A stretch of 64,000 bases of DNA from Planctomycetaceae bacterium (GCA_011525785.1 WYBT01000012.1:186001-250000), one strand, 5' to 3'; counted from the stretch's first letter, positions 1 to 9,926 are shown. Numbers and translations are program-made. The notes: generated from the sequence alone by a model not told the origin.

Positions 1-2675
1 CGCGGCTCTTCGGCGCCTTCGCCGATCGCTCGCGCCGGCCGCTGTTGTGGTACGGCGTGTTCGAGATCCTGATCGGCGTGCTGGCGCTCGCGCTGCCGCC
101 GGTGATGTCGTGGGTCGCGGACTTCGCCGCGCCGCTCTCGGTGCGGCTGGGCGAACAGCCGCTGCTCCTGGGCCTGGCGCGCGTGGCCCTGACCTTCGCG
201 CTCATCGGCCCGCCGTGCATGTTGATGGGCGCGACGCTGCCGATCCTCACGCGCCAGCTCGCAGGTACAGGCGTCGGCGTCGGCAAGTCGGCGGCCTGGC
301 TCTACGCCTTCAACACGCTCGGCGCCGCCGCAGGGGCGTACGCGGCCGGCTTCCACCTGCTCGACGCGCTGGGCCTGGTCGGGACCAATGCCCTGGCGGC
401 CGGGCTGAACATCGCCGTGGGCCTCGCGGCGATCGTCATCGCGCGCGGCGCGCAGCTGGAGTTGCCCGCGAGCACTGAGTCTCCCGTGACTGCGGCCAGC
501 GGCGGCGAGCCGAGCCTGTCGCGCGTGCTGTGGGCCGCAACCGGCGCTGGCTGCGCATCGATCGCACTGCAGATGCTGTGGGCGCGAGAACTCGCGCTGC
601 TCGTGGGCCCCACGACCTACGCGTTCTCGAGTTGCCTGTGGGTGTTCATCCTTGGCGTCGGACTTGGCAGCCTGCTGTTCCGCTTGCGCGCGGAGCGTCC
701 CGGCTCGATCGAGTCGACACTGTGTCTGGCTTGCGCGCTGGTCGTGCTGCCTGCGCTGGTCGGCTGGGCGCTGCGGCCGCAACTCGCGCAACTGATGGGC
801 TACCTGCGCGAGGCGCGGGTCGACGCCTGGGCCAACGCGGCGCTGTGCAGCGCCGTCAGCGCCGTGCTGCAGTTCGCGCCGACACTGGGCATGGGCATGG
901 TTTTCCCCGCGCTGGTGGAGCTCACGCGCGCCAGCGCCGAGAACGCCGGCCGCGCAGTCGGACGGGTGTACGCCTGGAACACGATCGGCTCAGTGGCCGG
1001 CGCGGCGCTCACGAACCTCGCGTTGACGCCGAACCTGGGCTCGTTCTGGAGCGTGCGCGCTGCGCTCGGCGCTTACGCGCTGGCGCCGCTGTGGCTGTTC
1101 GGCGCGCGCGGTCCCGCGCTGGCCACCAGCGTGGTGTGCGCGATCGCGCTGCTCGCGCAGTGGCGCGGCGCCGATCCGCTCGACACCAACCTGGGCGCGT
1201 ACCTCTACGGAGTGCAAGGCGCCGAGATGACGCGGCGCGACTTCAAGCCGCTGTACTTCTCCGAAGGACCCAGCTGCAACGTGCTGGTGCTCGAGGGCGA
1301 GCCGTTCCCCACGCCCTACCTGCAGCGCCCGCCCGAGCGCCTGATCAACCTGCGCGTGCACGGGAAGATCGACGCCAGCTCGGCCAACGACATGGCCATG
1401 CAGCTGGGCATGGCGTACATCCCGCGGCTGCTGCACCCGGCCGCCGACGACGTGGTCGTGATCGGCATGGGCTCGGGCGTCACCGTCGGCGCCGCGGCGA
1501 TCTTCGATGGCACGCGCGCCACCTGCTGCGAGATCGAGCCCTCGATCGTCGAGGGCGCGCGCTTCTTCGAGCTGTTCAACCACGGAGCGGTCGAGCGCGA
1601 CAACGTGCGCGTCGTGCTCGACGACGGGCGCAGCTACGTCCAGGGCCACCCGGGCGGTTGGGACCTGATCCTCTCGCAACCCTCCAATCCCTGGATCGCC
1701 GGCGTCGCGAACCTGTTCACCGAGGACTTCTACCGCACCGCGCGCTCCAAGCTGGCCCCGCGCGGCCTGCTGGCCCAGTGGATCCAGGCCTACGCCTTCA
1801 CCGCGCGCGACTTCGCGTTGGTGCTGCGAACGCTGACGGCGGTGTTCCCCCACTGCGTGCTGCTGCGCGTGAGCGAGTACGACCTGCTGCTGGTCGCCGG
1901 CGATCGGCCGGTGAGCCCCGAGCGCGCGACGCTCGAGCAGGCGCAAGCGCTGCTCGATGGCAACGCCCTGGCGCGCGGCGATTTCGAGCGCTACTTCGCG
2001 ACCACCGACGTGCGCGCGTTGTTGTTCTCGCACCTGTTGCTCGACGAGCGCGGCGTCGCGCGCTTCCTCAGCTCCGTCGGCCCGGGCGAACTCAACACCG
2101 ACGCCAACATGCGCCTGGAGTTCGAGGCCCCGCGGCGGCTGTTCCACGACCTGGGCGACCCCGCGATCGAGACCAACCGCCTGCTCTACGCCGCGATCGA
2201 TCCGGGCTGGCACCAGGAGCTGTTCGCGCGCTGGGGTTGTGACGCGAGCCAGCTCGAGGCGCTCAAGCAGCTCAAGACCCGCGTGCTCAAGCAAGGCGCC
2301 GCCCGCGCGGGCGGAGCACTCGTCGCACTGGGCCTGGCGCACGCCCCTGACGATCCTGAACTCGTCGCCGATCAGCTCCTGTTCGCGGCCGAGTTGGGGC
2401 CGAGCGAGTTCGAGGAGGGACTGAAGCTGCTGGTCGAGCGCGCGCCGCTCGAAGCCCACCGGCTGGGGCAATCCCTGCAGCAGACCGGGCAGTTCAACGC
2501 TTCGCGGATCGTGTACACGCGCCTGCGCGAGCGCTATCCGAACTCGGCGACCGCCATCAAGGCGCTGGCCGACGCCTTGCTCGGGCTGGGCCGCGAAGAG
2601 CAGGCGTCGCAGGTTCGCAGCGAGCTCCAGAGCCTCGATCCGATCTTCGACCCGCTGGGCACTCCGCAGCGCTGA
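1..2675 (+). CDS. Spermidine-synthase-like membrane protein with C-terminal TPR-like region (5' partial)
   Basis: The frame is already open at the left edge (RLFGAFADRSRRPLLWYG...), so the true start lies outside the window. Roughly the first 380 visible residues are hydrophobic with several membrane segments. A Rossmann methyltransferase-type domain follows, with the glycine-rich motif GMGSGVTVGAA near nt 1465-1497. The region that holds the catalytic Asp in true polyamine synthases reads LSQPSNPW (near nt 1671-1694), so polyamine synthesis should not be assumed. The last ~120 residues look like TPR helices. Seen: fold order and motifs. Known: membrane-fused SpeE-like proteins of unknown function are common. 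Substrate unknown. Confidence 0.8.
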   Translation, partial: RLFGAFADRSRRPLLWYGVFEILIGVLALALPPVMSWVADFAAPLSVRLGEQPLLLGLARVALTFALIGPPCMLMGATLPILTRQLAGTGVGVGKSAAWLYAFNTLGAAAGAYAAGFHLLDALGLVGTNALAAGLNIAVGLAAIVIARGAQLELPASTESPVTAASGGEPSLSRVLWAATGAGCASIALQMLWARELALLVGPTTYAFSSCLWVFILGVGLGSLLFRLRAERPGSIESTLCLACALVVLPALVGWALRPQLAQLMGYLREARVDAWANAALCSAVSAVLQFAPTLGMGMVFPALVELTRASAENAGRAVGRVYAWNTIGSVAGAALTNLALTPNLGSFWSVRAALGAYALAPLWLFGARGPALATSVVCAIALLAQWRGADPLDTNLGAYLYGVQGAEMTRRDFKPLYFSEGPSCNVLVLEGEPFPTPYLQRPPERLINLRVHGKIDASSANDMAMQLGMAYIPRLLHPAADDVVVIGMGSGVTVGAAAIFDGTRATCCEIEPSIVEGARFFELFNHGAVERDNVRVVLDDGRSYVQGHPGGWDLILSQPSNPWIAGVANLFTEDFYRTARSKLAPRGLLAQWIQAYAFTARDFALVLRTLTAVFPHCVLLRVSEYDLLLVAGDRPVSPERATLEQAQALLDGNALARGDFERYFATTDVRALLFSHLLLDERGVARFLSSVGPGELNTDANMRLEFEAPRRLFHDLGDPAIETNRLLYAAIDPGWHQELFARWGCDASQLEALKQLKTRVLKQGAARAGGALVALGLAHAPDDPELVADQLLFAAELGPSEFEEGLKLLVERAPLEAHRLGQSLQQTGQFNASRIVYTRLRERYPNSATAIKALADALLGLGREEQASQVRSELQSLDPIFDPLGTPQR

Positions 2676-2706
2676 GCACGCGCAGCGCTGCGCGTGCAGA
2701 GCGCGT

Positions 2707-3987
2707 TCACTTCGCGCTCTGCCCAGCGGCCGAGGCCAGCGAGCGCCGCAGCGGTTCGAGTTCGTCTTCCGCAAACCCGCGCCGCTCCGCCCGCGCGAGC
2801 AGCGCGCGCGCTTCGTCGATACGCCGCGCCCCCAGGCACGCGCGCAGGAGCGTGTGGTGCGCCTGTGCGCGCGCGTCGTGCAGCAGCACCAGGTCGATGG
2901 CCTCGCTCGCCTCGCGGGCCTTGCCCGTCGCGAACAACGCCTCGACATAGCCGCCCGCCAGGTGCAAGGCCCCGTTGCGGCGAATCGACAGGGCGTCGGC
3001 GCTGATGCCCAGCCCCTGTTCGCCGCGCTCCACGGCCGCGGCGACTTCGCGCAGCGTCAGGTACTCCGAGTCCAGCCACAGCAGCACATCACCGCGCCCG
3101 TCGAGCAGCTCGCTCCAACGCTTGTCGCGGATCAGCATGTCGACCAGCATGCGGCAGTACAGCGCTTCGAGCACTTCGCGCGGAACCTTGGGGCGCGCGC
3201 GCAAGTCGTTGAACAGCTCGAGCTGCTTCTTCTCGGCGAACAGACCCGTGTTGAGCGCCGAGACCTCGCGCGCCAAGCGCACGGAATCGGCGCCCTCCTC
3301 GAACGCCAGCAGGCGCTTTTGGAGCTGATCGCGGCGCTCGATCACGGCCTGCCGTCCGCCGGGGTAGGCCGCCAGCACGCGCTTGATCACCAGCGGCAGC
3401 TCGCTCAGCCGCGCCTCGCGGAAGTCGACGCGTTCGTAGCCGTGGTCCCAGGCCCACAGCACCTCTTCGAGCGCCCGCGCGAGCCGCCGGCACGAGAGGT
3501 AGGCCAGGCCCAGGTCGACGCGCGCGACGGGGTTGAGTCGATCGGCGTCGAGCGCGAGCCGCGCCGGCCCGACGTGCTTCATGCAGTTGACGATGCCCTG
3601 CCCCTCGGTCATGAACGTGCGCGCGTCCACGAAACCGCGCAAGCGGTCGATCTCGAGCCCCTCGGAGGTGAGGAACACACACGTCGCCGGCGAATTCACG
3701 CCCAGGCGCTGCGCGAGCTCGGCCTCACGGCTGAACTCGAACTGCACCGCGACGACGCGCGCCTCGAGCCAGCGCAGGGTGACGGGGTCGCCCCAGGTCA
3801 CGCGCTTCATCACCGTCCACTCGTCGCTCGCCGGATCGTAGAAGTCGACCAGGAGCGGCACGGACAAGGCCTGGGCCTGGATGAGCGCCGCGTCGAAGCC
3901 CAGCGGCCGGAACCCGCTCGGCGAAGGCGCCGGATCCTGGAGCGGGGCGACGAGGGACAAGCCGGCGCAGATCAGGTGACTCAACAT
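2707..3987 (-). CDS. Exported thioredoxin-fold/TPR-like protein without a CxxC site
   Basis: A 426-residue protein with an N-terminal signal peptide (MLSHLICAGLSLVAPLQ). A thioredoxin-like segment begins at about residue 30 (LGFDAALIQAQALSVPLLVDFYDP). The position of the usual CxxC reads DPASDEW, so a disulfide-exchange role is unlikely. The rest is helical and TPR-like (ARLALDADRLNPVARVDLGL and onward), ending in Ala/Arg-rich helices. It converges on the preceding spermidine-synthase-like gene with 31 bp between them and is divergent from the small secreted-protein gene. Known: planctomycete-type bacteria often carry such thioredoxin-TPR proteins. The function is not recognised. Confidence 0.75.
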   Translation of the reverse strand: MLSHLICAGLSLVAPLQDPAPSPSGFRPLGFDAALIQAQALSVPLLVDFYDPASDEWTVMKRVTWGDPVTLRWLEARVVAVQFEFSREAELAQRLGVNSPATCVFLTSEGLEIDRLRGFVDARTFMTEGQGIVNCMKHVGPARLALDADRLNPVARVDLGLAYLSCRRLARALEEVLWAWDHGYERVDFREARLSELPLVIKRVLAAYPGGRQAVIERRDQLQKRLLAFEEGADSVRLAREVSALNTGLFAEKKQLELFNDLRARPKVPREVLEALYCRMLVDMLIRDKRWSELLDGRGDVLLWLDSEYLTLREVAAAVERGEQGLGISADALSIRRNGALHLAGGYVEALFATGKAREASEAIDLVLLHDARAQAHHTLLRACLGARRIDEARALLARAERRGFAEDELEPLRRSLASAAGQSAK

Positions 3988-4241
3988 CGCGGGGACAGCG
4001 GGCGTGCGTCAGCGTCCGTCCACGACGGTGGACAGCACGAGCCACAACCCTGCGCCGCACAGGCTACACGAGCAGCGCGGTGAGCGATGCCGGCGCGCGT
4101 TCGCGCAGCGCTCGCGCCCGTGGCACGAGCTTCGCTCTGCGGCCGGTCAGCTCGCGCCAATCGAATCGCGCCTGTGGTTCACGCCCCAGGCGCACTTGGC
4201 GCCGGCGCTCCCCCGAGAAACCCTGAAAGGCCACGATCGTC

Positions 4242-4643
4242 ATGCGACCGTTCCCCGCCCTGCGTCTCGCGCTGTTCGCCTCGGTGCTCATGTCCTGCGC
4301 CTCGAGCGTGCAGGCGCAGCGCCTCTCGCTGTCCCTCGGCGGCTGTCGCGAGCAACCCAGCCTGCGCGTGTCGTTCGGCCGCGCGCCCAGTTGCGCGCCG
4401 GCGCGCGTGTGGGTCGAAGGACGCTGGGAAACCCGAGTGGAGCGCGTGTGGGTCGAGGGCTGCGAACGACGCGTGTGGTCCCCGGCGCGCTTCGAGACCC
4501 GCTGGGATTCCTGCGGTCGCCGCGTGCAAGTGCTGGTCAGCGCGGGCCACTGGACCGTGGTGCGCGACCCCGGCCGCTACGAACAGCGCGAGGTGCGCGT
4601 GTGGGTCCCGGGCTACTGGCGCGAGAGCGCGCCGCGCTACTAG
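4242..4643 (+). CDS. Small secreted protein with repeated VWVxG motifs
   Basis: A 133-residue protein with a clear signal peptide (MRPFPALRLALFASVLMSCASSVQAQ). The mature part is Trp-, Arg- and Cys-rich and carries a short motif repeated along the chain: ARVWVEGRWE, ERVWVEGCERRVW and VRVWVPGYW. This pattern recalls the WxPGHW/YxWxPGxW repeats of small exported envelope proteins. The cysteines suggest oxidation outside the cytoplasm. A strong hairpin lies 88 bp downstream, so it is probably a monocistronic transcript. No enzymatic motif is visible and the function is unknown. Confidence 0.7.
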   Translation: MRPFPALRLALFASVLMSCASSVQAQRLSLSLGGCREQPSLRVSFGRAPSCAPARVWVEGRWETRVERVWVEGCERRVWSPARFETRWDSCGRRVQVLVSAGHWTVVRDPGRYEQREVRVWVPGYWRESAPRY

Positions 4644-4730
4644 AGAGACTCCGCGCCGCCGCCAGGGCGACGCGCAAACGAGAGGGGGCGTCCCGCGCGC
4701 AGGGGCTTGCGCGCAGATGCCTGTGTGGAG

Positions 4731-4770
4731 GGGCCCGTGCAGCAGTCGTGCTGCACGGGCCCGTTGATTT
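4731..4770 (+). terminator. Perfect 14-bp hairpin terminator
   Basis: GGGCCCGTGCAGCA at 4731-4744 pairs perfectly with 4749-4762 around a GTCG loop. Only a weak T-rich tail (GTTGATTT) follows. It lies between the small secreted-protein gene and the transporter gene, so it probably ends the former. Confidence 0.7.
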
Positions 4771-4829
4771 CGGGACGGGCGTCGGAGCTCGCGCGCTGAA
4801 AACCGCCGCGCCGATGTGAGGATGAGCGC

Positions 4830-5759
4830 GTGCAGATCGAGCGCACTCCCTCGCCGCCGAGCTCGCGCGTGACCGCGCTGGCCATCGCCGCGCTGTGCCT
4901 GGTGTGGGGCAGCACCTGGCTCGTGATCAAGGGCGGCTTGCGCGACCTGCCGCCGCAGACCTCGGGCGCCGCGCGCTTTTGGATCGCGGGCCTGGTGATG
5001 AGCGTGCTGACGCGCTGGCTGGGTCGACGCGAAGGCGGCGAGGCGCCTCCCACCTGGCTGTGGCTGTCGCTCGGCGCACTGAACTTCGGCATCTCCTACG
5101 CCATTGTCTACCGCACCGCAGCGCTGCTTCCTTCGGGCCTCACCAGCCTGTTGTGGGGCGTCTTCCCGATGCTCAGCGCCGCGGTGGGCCACTTGTTCCT
5201 GCCCGGCGAGCACCTGGCCGCGCGTCAGTGGTCGGGCTTCGCGCTGGGGCTCGTGGGACTGGTGTTGCTGTTCGCGACGGACCTGCCCGCGCTCGGTCCA
5301 CAGGCGGTCCCCGCAGCCCTGATCTTGCTTCTCAGCCCGATCTCCTCCGTGGTGGGCAACACGCTCGTCAAGCGCCACGGCGCCAAGGTCAGCTCGCTGG
5401 CGCTCAACCGCAACGCCATGTTCGTGGGGGCCGCCCTGCTGAGCCTGGCCGCGGTGCTGTCCGAGTCCGATGCCTCGCCGCGCTGGACGCCGATGGCCAT
5501 CGGCTCGGTGCTGTACCTCGCGCTGATGGGCACGGTGTTCACGTTCGGGCTGTACTTCTGGCTGCTGCGCTACGTGCGCTCCAGCCGACTCAGCCTGATC
5601 GCCTACGTCACCCCCGCCATCGCGCTGCTGCTCGGCGCGACGCTCGGCGACGAGCGGATGAGCTGGAGCATCGCCGGCGGAGCGGCCGCGATCCTGGCGG
5701 GGATCGTGCTGGTGGTGCGCGGGCCGCGACCTGCGGCGCCTGTGCATCAGGAGGCGTAG
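4830..5759 (+). CDS. EamA/DMT-family transporter
   Basis: A 309-residue polytopic membrane protein with about ten hydrophobic helices in two homologous halves, as expected for the drug/metabolite transporter (EamA, 10 TMS) family. The first helix carries the family-typical LCLVWGSTWLVIKGG, and the end of the first half reads LVGLVLLF. The GTG at 4830 fits the N-terminal cytoplasmic leader. The gene converges on the GH38-like gene and overlaps its 3' end by 13 bp. Known family roles include metabolite or amino-acid export. The substrate cannot be read from the sequence. Confidence 0.9.
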   Translation: MQIERTPSPPSSRVTALAIAALCLVWGSTWLVIKGGLRDLPPQTSGAARFWIAGLVMSVLTRWLGRREGGEAPPTWLWLSLGALNFGISYAIVYRTAALLPSGLTSLLWGVFPMLSAAVGHLFLPGEHLAARQWSGFALGLVGLVLLFATDLPALGPQAVPAALILLLSPISSVVGNTLVKRHGAKVSSLALNRNAMFVGAALLSLAAVLSESDASPRWTPMAIGSVLYLALMGTVFTFGLYFWLLRYVRSSRLSLIAYVTPAIALLLGATLGDERMSWSIAGGAAAILAGIVLVVRGPRPAAPVHQEA

Positions 5760-8233
5760 TGCGCGCGGCGCTCGGCCCCGGCCCGCGCCAGCAACTGATC
5801 GCGCCCGCCCGGCGCCGGCCGACCGAACTCGAGTTCGACCGTGACGGTGGCGATCTCGTAGGGCCGCAGCGGCACGACCAGCGCGCTCCAGGGCAGTTGT
5901 GCGGGCCCGAAGGGCGGCGCTGCTGCGCGCGGAACCAGCGGCGTGAGCACCTGGCCGCACAGGTCGGTCTTCGCGGCGCGCGCAATCGGCCCGGGCAGTC
6001 GGACGATCGCCTCGCAGGCCTTGCCGTCGAACTCGACCAGGCGCAGTTCGAAGGGCGCCTGCACGTCGAATTCGGCGCGCCGCCGCAGCGCGGTCATCAA
6101 GACCCCCGACGCGTCGAGGCTGGCCGCGCCGAGCGTCGGCGGGAGATCGCCGCCGCCGAGCACCGCGGCGCTGCTCTCGAAGCGCGGCGAACCGAGGTTG
6201 CACTCCATCGACAGGCGCGCGCGCTCGCAGTGCGTCAGCGCGGCGTGCGGGATCAGCCACAGCTCCGCGTCGAACACGTTGTCGAAGTGCTCGCCGTCCC
6301 AGGCGTCGCGCGCATTGAGCGCCACGCGCACGCCGTGTGCGTCGCGCGACCAGCCCTGGCTGCCGTCGTGGATCACGAGCAACCCGCGCCCCGCCGATTC
6401 CTCGGCGAGCAGGTCGACGAAGCTGTGCGCTGTGAAGGGCCGCGACAGCGACTCGAGGCGCGCGAACGCCCCGTCCTCGTCGCGCGGCTGGCGCAGCACG
6501 AAGTCGCGCTCGGCCGTGGTGTCGCACACGCCGTAGGGCGCGTCGCGCACGACCCGCGCCGGCCGGAACGCGGCCGCGATGGGCGCGGTGAGCGCCGCGG
6601 CGAGGCCGGAGTCGGGGCGCGCGACGTTCTCGCCCTGGAAGCGCACCCACAGCGCGTCGTGCAGCGTCGAGAGCGAGTACACGACGCGAATCCGGCTGCC
6701 GCCCCGGCCCTCGCGCAGGAAGGCGAACTCCGCGAACTCGGCGTTCTCGCTGGACTCGCTCGAGAGGTGCACGGTGTCGAAGCGCTCGAGCGAGCGATTG
6801 CGGCGCATCTCGAGCTGCCCGAAGGCGCGCGCCTTGTGCAGCACGCCCTGCGGGAAGTCGCGCGAGAAGATCTGCGTCACGACGCCGCGCTTGCGGTCGA
6901 TGTGCACGGCGAAGGCGCCGCGGCGCAGGATCAGTTGCTCTTCGCCGACCTCCATCTGGACGCGCCCCAGACGCGGCTCCTCGATCCCGTCGTAAGGATC
7001 GACGACCTTGTAGCCAAAGGCCGGCACCGAACGGACCACGCCGCTCTCGAACTGCACGTCGCGCGTCCAGCCCAGCGGGTTGTAGACGATGCTCGTCCCC
7101 TCCAGGCCGTCGACGCGTCGCCCCAGGTGCTCGAGCGTGCGCTGGAAGACTTCGCTCGAGGTCGCGATCGCCCGTTCGAACGCGCGTTCGCCCACGGCGC
7201 CGCAGGCGCCTTCGCGCTCGTGCACGACGTGGTGCTGGCCGATGCACAGCTCGCGCCAGGCTTCGTCGAGCTCCCAGGCGGGATACACGCCGCCCGAGGC
7301 GTACGGGCGGCCGAACATGCTGGCGAGCGCGCTCAGGCTCTCGGCGGCGAGCACCTGCTCTTCTCCCGAGCGGCTGAAGCGCGGCATGTAGTCGCCGTTC
7401 TTGCCGAGCAACAACCCCGGGAAGGTCTCGTCGAGCTCGATGCGGCGGCGTGGAAAGACGCCCGCATCGGCGCGCGCGGCGCCGACGAGATCACGCACCA
7501 GCGCGCTCGGCGTCGCACGCGCTCCGACGCCCGCTTCGTCCAGCAGCGCGCGCACCGCCGCGCCGTGGGCGCTCGGCTCGAGCTCCTCGAAGGCGGACGC
7601 CTCGAGCCACTGCAACACCGCGACGGGCCCGGCCGCGGAGCGCGCGCCCTGCAGCGCGTCGCTCAGTTCGTCGAGCCCGCCTTGCACGCACAGCGAGGTG
7701 TGCGCCAGCGCCGCCAGTTCGCTGCCGTCGTGGCCGATCCAGTTCAGCACCGGCGCGTTCTCGCGCGGCGTGTGCGGCGAGCGCGCGGACCACGCGTGGA
7801 ACAGCCCTGTGGCTTCGAAGCCGGCCGAAGTCAGCAGTTGAGGCGCCTGCGGCTGGAACGTGAACGAACTCTCCCACGCCAGGCGCGGTCGCGCGCCGAG
7901 CAAGCGCTGCGACACGCCCAGCCCCAACTGCAGTTGGCGGATGCTCGACTCGGGCCCGTGCAGCAACCCGCAGGGTTGCGCGAAGCTCGCGCCCGCCCAC
8001 TCGAGCTCGCCCGACTCGATCGCGGCGCGCAGTGCGGCGAGCAACTCGGGCGCGCGCGCCGCCAGGTGCTCGAGCCCAACGGCGTCGCAACTGAGCGCGC
8101 CGCGCGCGCCGGACGCCGCCTGCCAGGCGAGCAGAGCGCGGATCGAGGCCGCGAACGCGTCTTCGACGTGCAGCGCCTGCTCCCCCACCCAGTGAGCGTG
8201 GTAGGCGAACGAGTAGTGGAGCGGCCCGGTCAT
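5747..8233 (-). CDS. GH38 alpha-mannosidase-like protein, active-site residues not conserved
   Basis: 828 residues from ATG 8233 (MTGPLHYSFAYHAHWVGEQ); upstream in-frame starts would run into the neighbouring gene. The C-terminal half has a family-38-like beta region (IVYNPLGWTRDVQFESG, VPAFGYKVVDPYDG). At the N-terminus the usual HxHxD zinc motif reads HAHWV. The segment aligning with the DxFG nucleophile loop reads LAWESSFTFQPQ, so Ser replaces the expected Asp. There is no signal peptide. Seen: fold-level resemblance. Inference: a degenerate or re-purposed glycosidase, possibly binding rather than hydrolysing sugars. It is last in the minus-strand run from hutI. Confidence 0.65.
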   Translation of the reverse strand: MTGPLHYSFAYHAHWVGEQALHVEDAFAASIRALLAWQAASGARGALSCDAVGLEHLAARAPELLAALRAAIESGELEWAGASFAQPCGLLHGPESSIRQLQLGLGVSQRLLGARPRLAWESSFTFQPQAPQLLTSAGFEATGLFHAWSARSPHTPRENAPVLNWIGHDGSELAALAHTSLCVQGGLDELSDALQGARSAAGPVAVLQWLEASAFEELEPSAHGAAVRALLDEAGVGARATPSALVRDLVGAARADAGVFPRRRIELDETFPGLLLGKNGDYMPRFSRSGEEQVLAAESLSALASMFGRPYASGGVYPAWELDEAWRELCIGQHHVVHEREGACGAVGERAFERAIATSSEVFQRTLEHLGRRVDGLEGTSIVYNPLGWTRDVQFESGVVRSVPAFGYKVVDPYDGIEEPRLGRVQMEVGEEQLILRRGAFAVHIDRKRGVVTQIFSRDFPQGVLHKARAFGQLEMRRNRSLERFDTVHLSSESSENAEFAEFAFLREGRGGSRIRVVYSLSTLHDALWVRFQGENVARPDSGLAAALTAPIAAAFRPARVVRDAPYGVCDTTAERDFVLRQPRDEDGAFARLESLSRPFTAHSFVDLLAEESAGRGLLVIHDGSQGWSRDAHGVRVALNARDAWDGEHFDNVFDAELWLIPHAALTHCERARLSMECNLGSPRFESSAAVLGGGDLPPTLGAASLDASGVLMTALRRRAEFDVQAPFELRLVEFDGKACEAIVRLPGPIARAAKTDLCGQVLTPLVPRAAAPPFGPAQLPWSALVVPLRPYEIATVTVELEFGRPAPGGRDQLLARAGAERRAHYAS

Positions 8234-8276
8234 CGCGAAGGGCCGCAGAGAATAGCGTCGCGCGACCCGCGCCGGC

Positions 8277-9926
8277 TCATTCGCGCCGCCAGAGCGCGAG
8301 TGCAGAACGCTCGGGGGCGTCGGGTTGCACGCGTCCGGGAGCGGCGCTGTGCACGAGCACCCAGCCGTCGAGACTCGCACGCGGATCGAGCCAACGCGCG
8401 AGCGCCTTCGCATCGCGTTGCGCCCCGAGCGCCGCGCGCGCGGACAGCATGGAGCGAGTCACGAGCACGTAGCGCGCGTTGCGCAGCGCGGCTTGACGGT
8501 TGAACTCCGCCAGATCCTCGAGTGCGAGCCACGCTTCGAACTCGCCCGCCGCGTCGCTCGCTCGTCCGTCGAACTCGACGGCGAACACCGGTCTGCGCGC
8601 GCGATGCGCGATCGGACCGGCGAGCGCAGCGGCGCTTGCGACGCGCCAGTCGGCGGCAGCTGCGGGATGGTTGAAGGCCCCGGGCGCAGGATCGAGCGAC
8701 CGCAGCCGCTCGAGCGCCGCGTGCAGCTCCTGGCGTTCTCCGAGCGCGCGCTCTAGCGGCTCAGCGGAGTCGCCCGGCCAGGCCGCCAGCGCGAGCACGA
8801 GCGCGCCGCAGGCCGCGACGCTGCGCGTTCGCGAGAGCGCTCGCGACAGCTCCAGCCCCAGCCCGAGCGCGAGGGCCGCGTGGTTCACGGCGAGGAAGCG
8901 TTCGTCGAACACAGCCGCTGGCGCCGCGACCAGCAGCGCGACGAGCAAGGCGATTGGCAACGGAGCGCGCGGCGTGCGCACCGCCAGGCGCCAGGCGCAC
9001 ACCGACGACGAAGCCAGCAGCACCCAACGCAGCGGATCGCTCGACAACTCCAGTCGCTCGAACGGCGTCGAGAGCGGGAGCAGATCCCGCGGCTCGAGCG
9101 CGCCCAGGCAGAGTGCGAACGCGAGTTTGGCGCCGAGCGCGACGAGGAACGCCCCCCACAGACGCTCGCGATCGCCGGCGCGCAGCGCACGTACAGCGAG
9201 CGCGAGCCAGGCGACGAGCACGGCGAAGAGCGTGGGCCAGGCCTGCGCGCCGAGCGCGAGCGCCGCGCCGCCGAATGCGCCGCCCACGAAAGCGCCCAGT
9301 CCGATGTCGATGCGCTCGCGTCCGCGCGCGGCGAGGCCCAGCGCCCCGAACTGGAGCAGCGCCAGCAGCACCTGCGCCGAGTCTGCGCGAAGCGACTGCG
9401 CCTGCTCGCGAGCGACGCTGAGCGGTGAAAGCGCGACGACCGCCGCAGCGAGCAGCGCAGCGCCCGCGTGACGCCACTCCAAACGCGAGGCTCCGGAGCG
9501 AGCTGCCGCCAGCACGAGCGCGGCGGCCGCGAGCGCCGCGAGAACACACCCCAGTTCCAGCGCGCGCACCACGCGTTGCTCGGCGTCGAGGAACTCCGCC
9601 TCGCTGTGGCCGCGCCCATCGTCGGCGTGCGAAGACCGCGTCTGCGCGATCCACTCCATGACGCGGAGCGCTCCGACGGCGCGAGCTCCGACTCCCCCGC
9701 CGACGAACTCGTCCTGCTCGACGGAGTACGTGTCGATGTCGTCGAGGGCCAGCGTGAGCAGTCGGCGGCGATAGTCGGCGTCGGGGTCGAGCGCGCCCCA
9801 CGGATTCGCGCTCCAGCGTGCGTGCGCCGGGTCGCGCCGGCGCGCCAGGCCCAGCACGAGCACCGCCGCCAGCGCAGCGAGCAGCACCGCCGCGATCACG
9901 CGACCGCGCGCGTTCGAGGCGGCCAT
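8277..9926 (-). CDS. Polytopic membrane protein, possible GT-C-type glycosyltransferase
   Basis: 549 residues from the ATG at 9926, which overlaps the stop of the upstream gene by one base (TGATG) and is therefore translationally coupled. There are roughly ten hydrophobic helices rich in Ala/Leu. The first large extracytoplasmic loop contains an acidic run (ALDDIDTYSVEQDEF), the place where GT-C glycosyltransferases carry their catalytic acid. The C-terminal ~150 residues are soluble. Seen: topology and acidic loop. Inference: lipid-linked sugar transfer, consistent with a glycosidase-like neighbour. It could equally be an uncharacterised membrane protein. Confidence 0.6.
   Translation of the reverse strand: MAASNARGRVIAAVLLAALAAVLVLGLARRRDPAHARWSANPWGALDPDADYRRRLLTLALDDIDTYSVEQDEFVGGGVGARAVGALRVMEWIAQTRSSHADDGRGHSEAEFLDAEQRVVRALELGCVLAALAAAALVLAAARSGASRLEWRHAGAALLAAAVVALSPLSVAREQAQSLRADSAQVLLALLQFGALGLAARGRERIDIGLGAFVGGAFGGAALALGAQAWPTLFAVLVAWLALAVRALRAGDRERLWGAFLVALGAKLAFALCLGALEPRDLLPLSTPFERLELSSDPLRWVLLASSSVCAWRLAVRTPRAPLPIALLVALLVAAPAAVFDERFLAVNHAALALGLGLELSRALSRTRSVAACGALVLALAAWPGDSAEPLERALGERQELHAALERLRSLDPAPGAFNHPAAAADWRVASAAALAGPIAHRARRPVFAVEFDGRASDAAGEFEAWLALEDLAEFNRQAALRNARYVLVTRSMLSARAALGAQRDAKALARWLDPRASLDGWVLVHSAAPGRVQPDAPERSALALWRRE

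Noticed and set aside
1..2675. True spermidine synthase
   Set aside because: The active-site Asp region is SQPSNPW and the protein has a large membrane half and a TPR tail.
4179..7247. 1022-codon minus-strand frame spanning three genes
   Set aside because: It crosses the secreted-protein, DMT and GH38-like genes and the hairpin at 4731; Arg-rich low-complexity composition.
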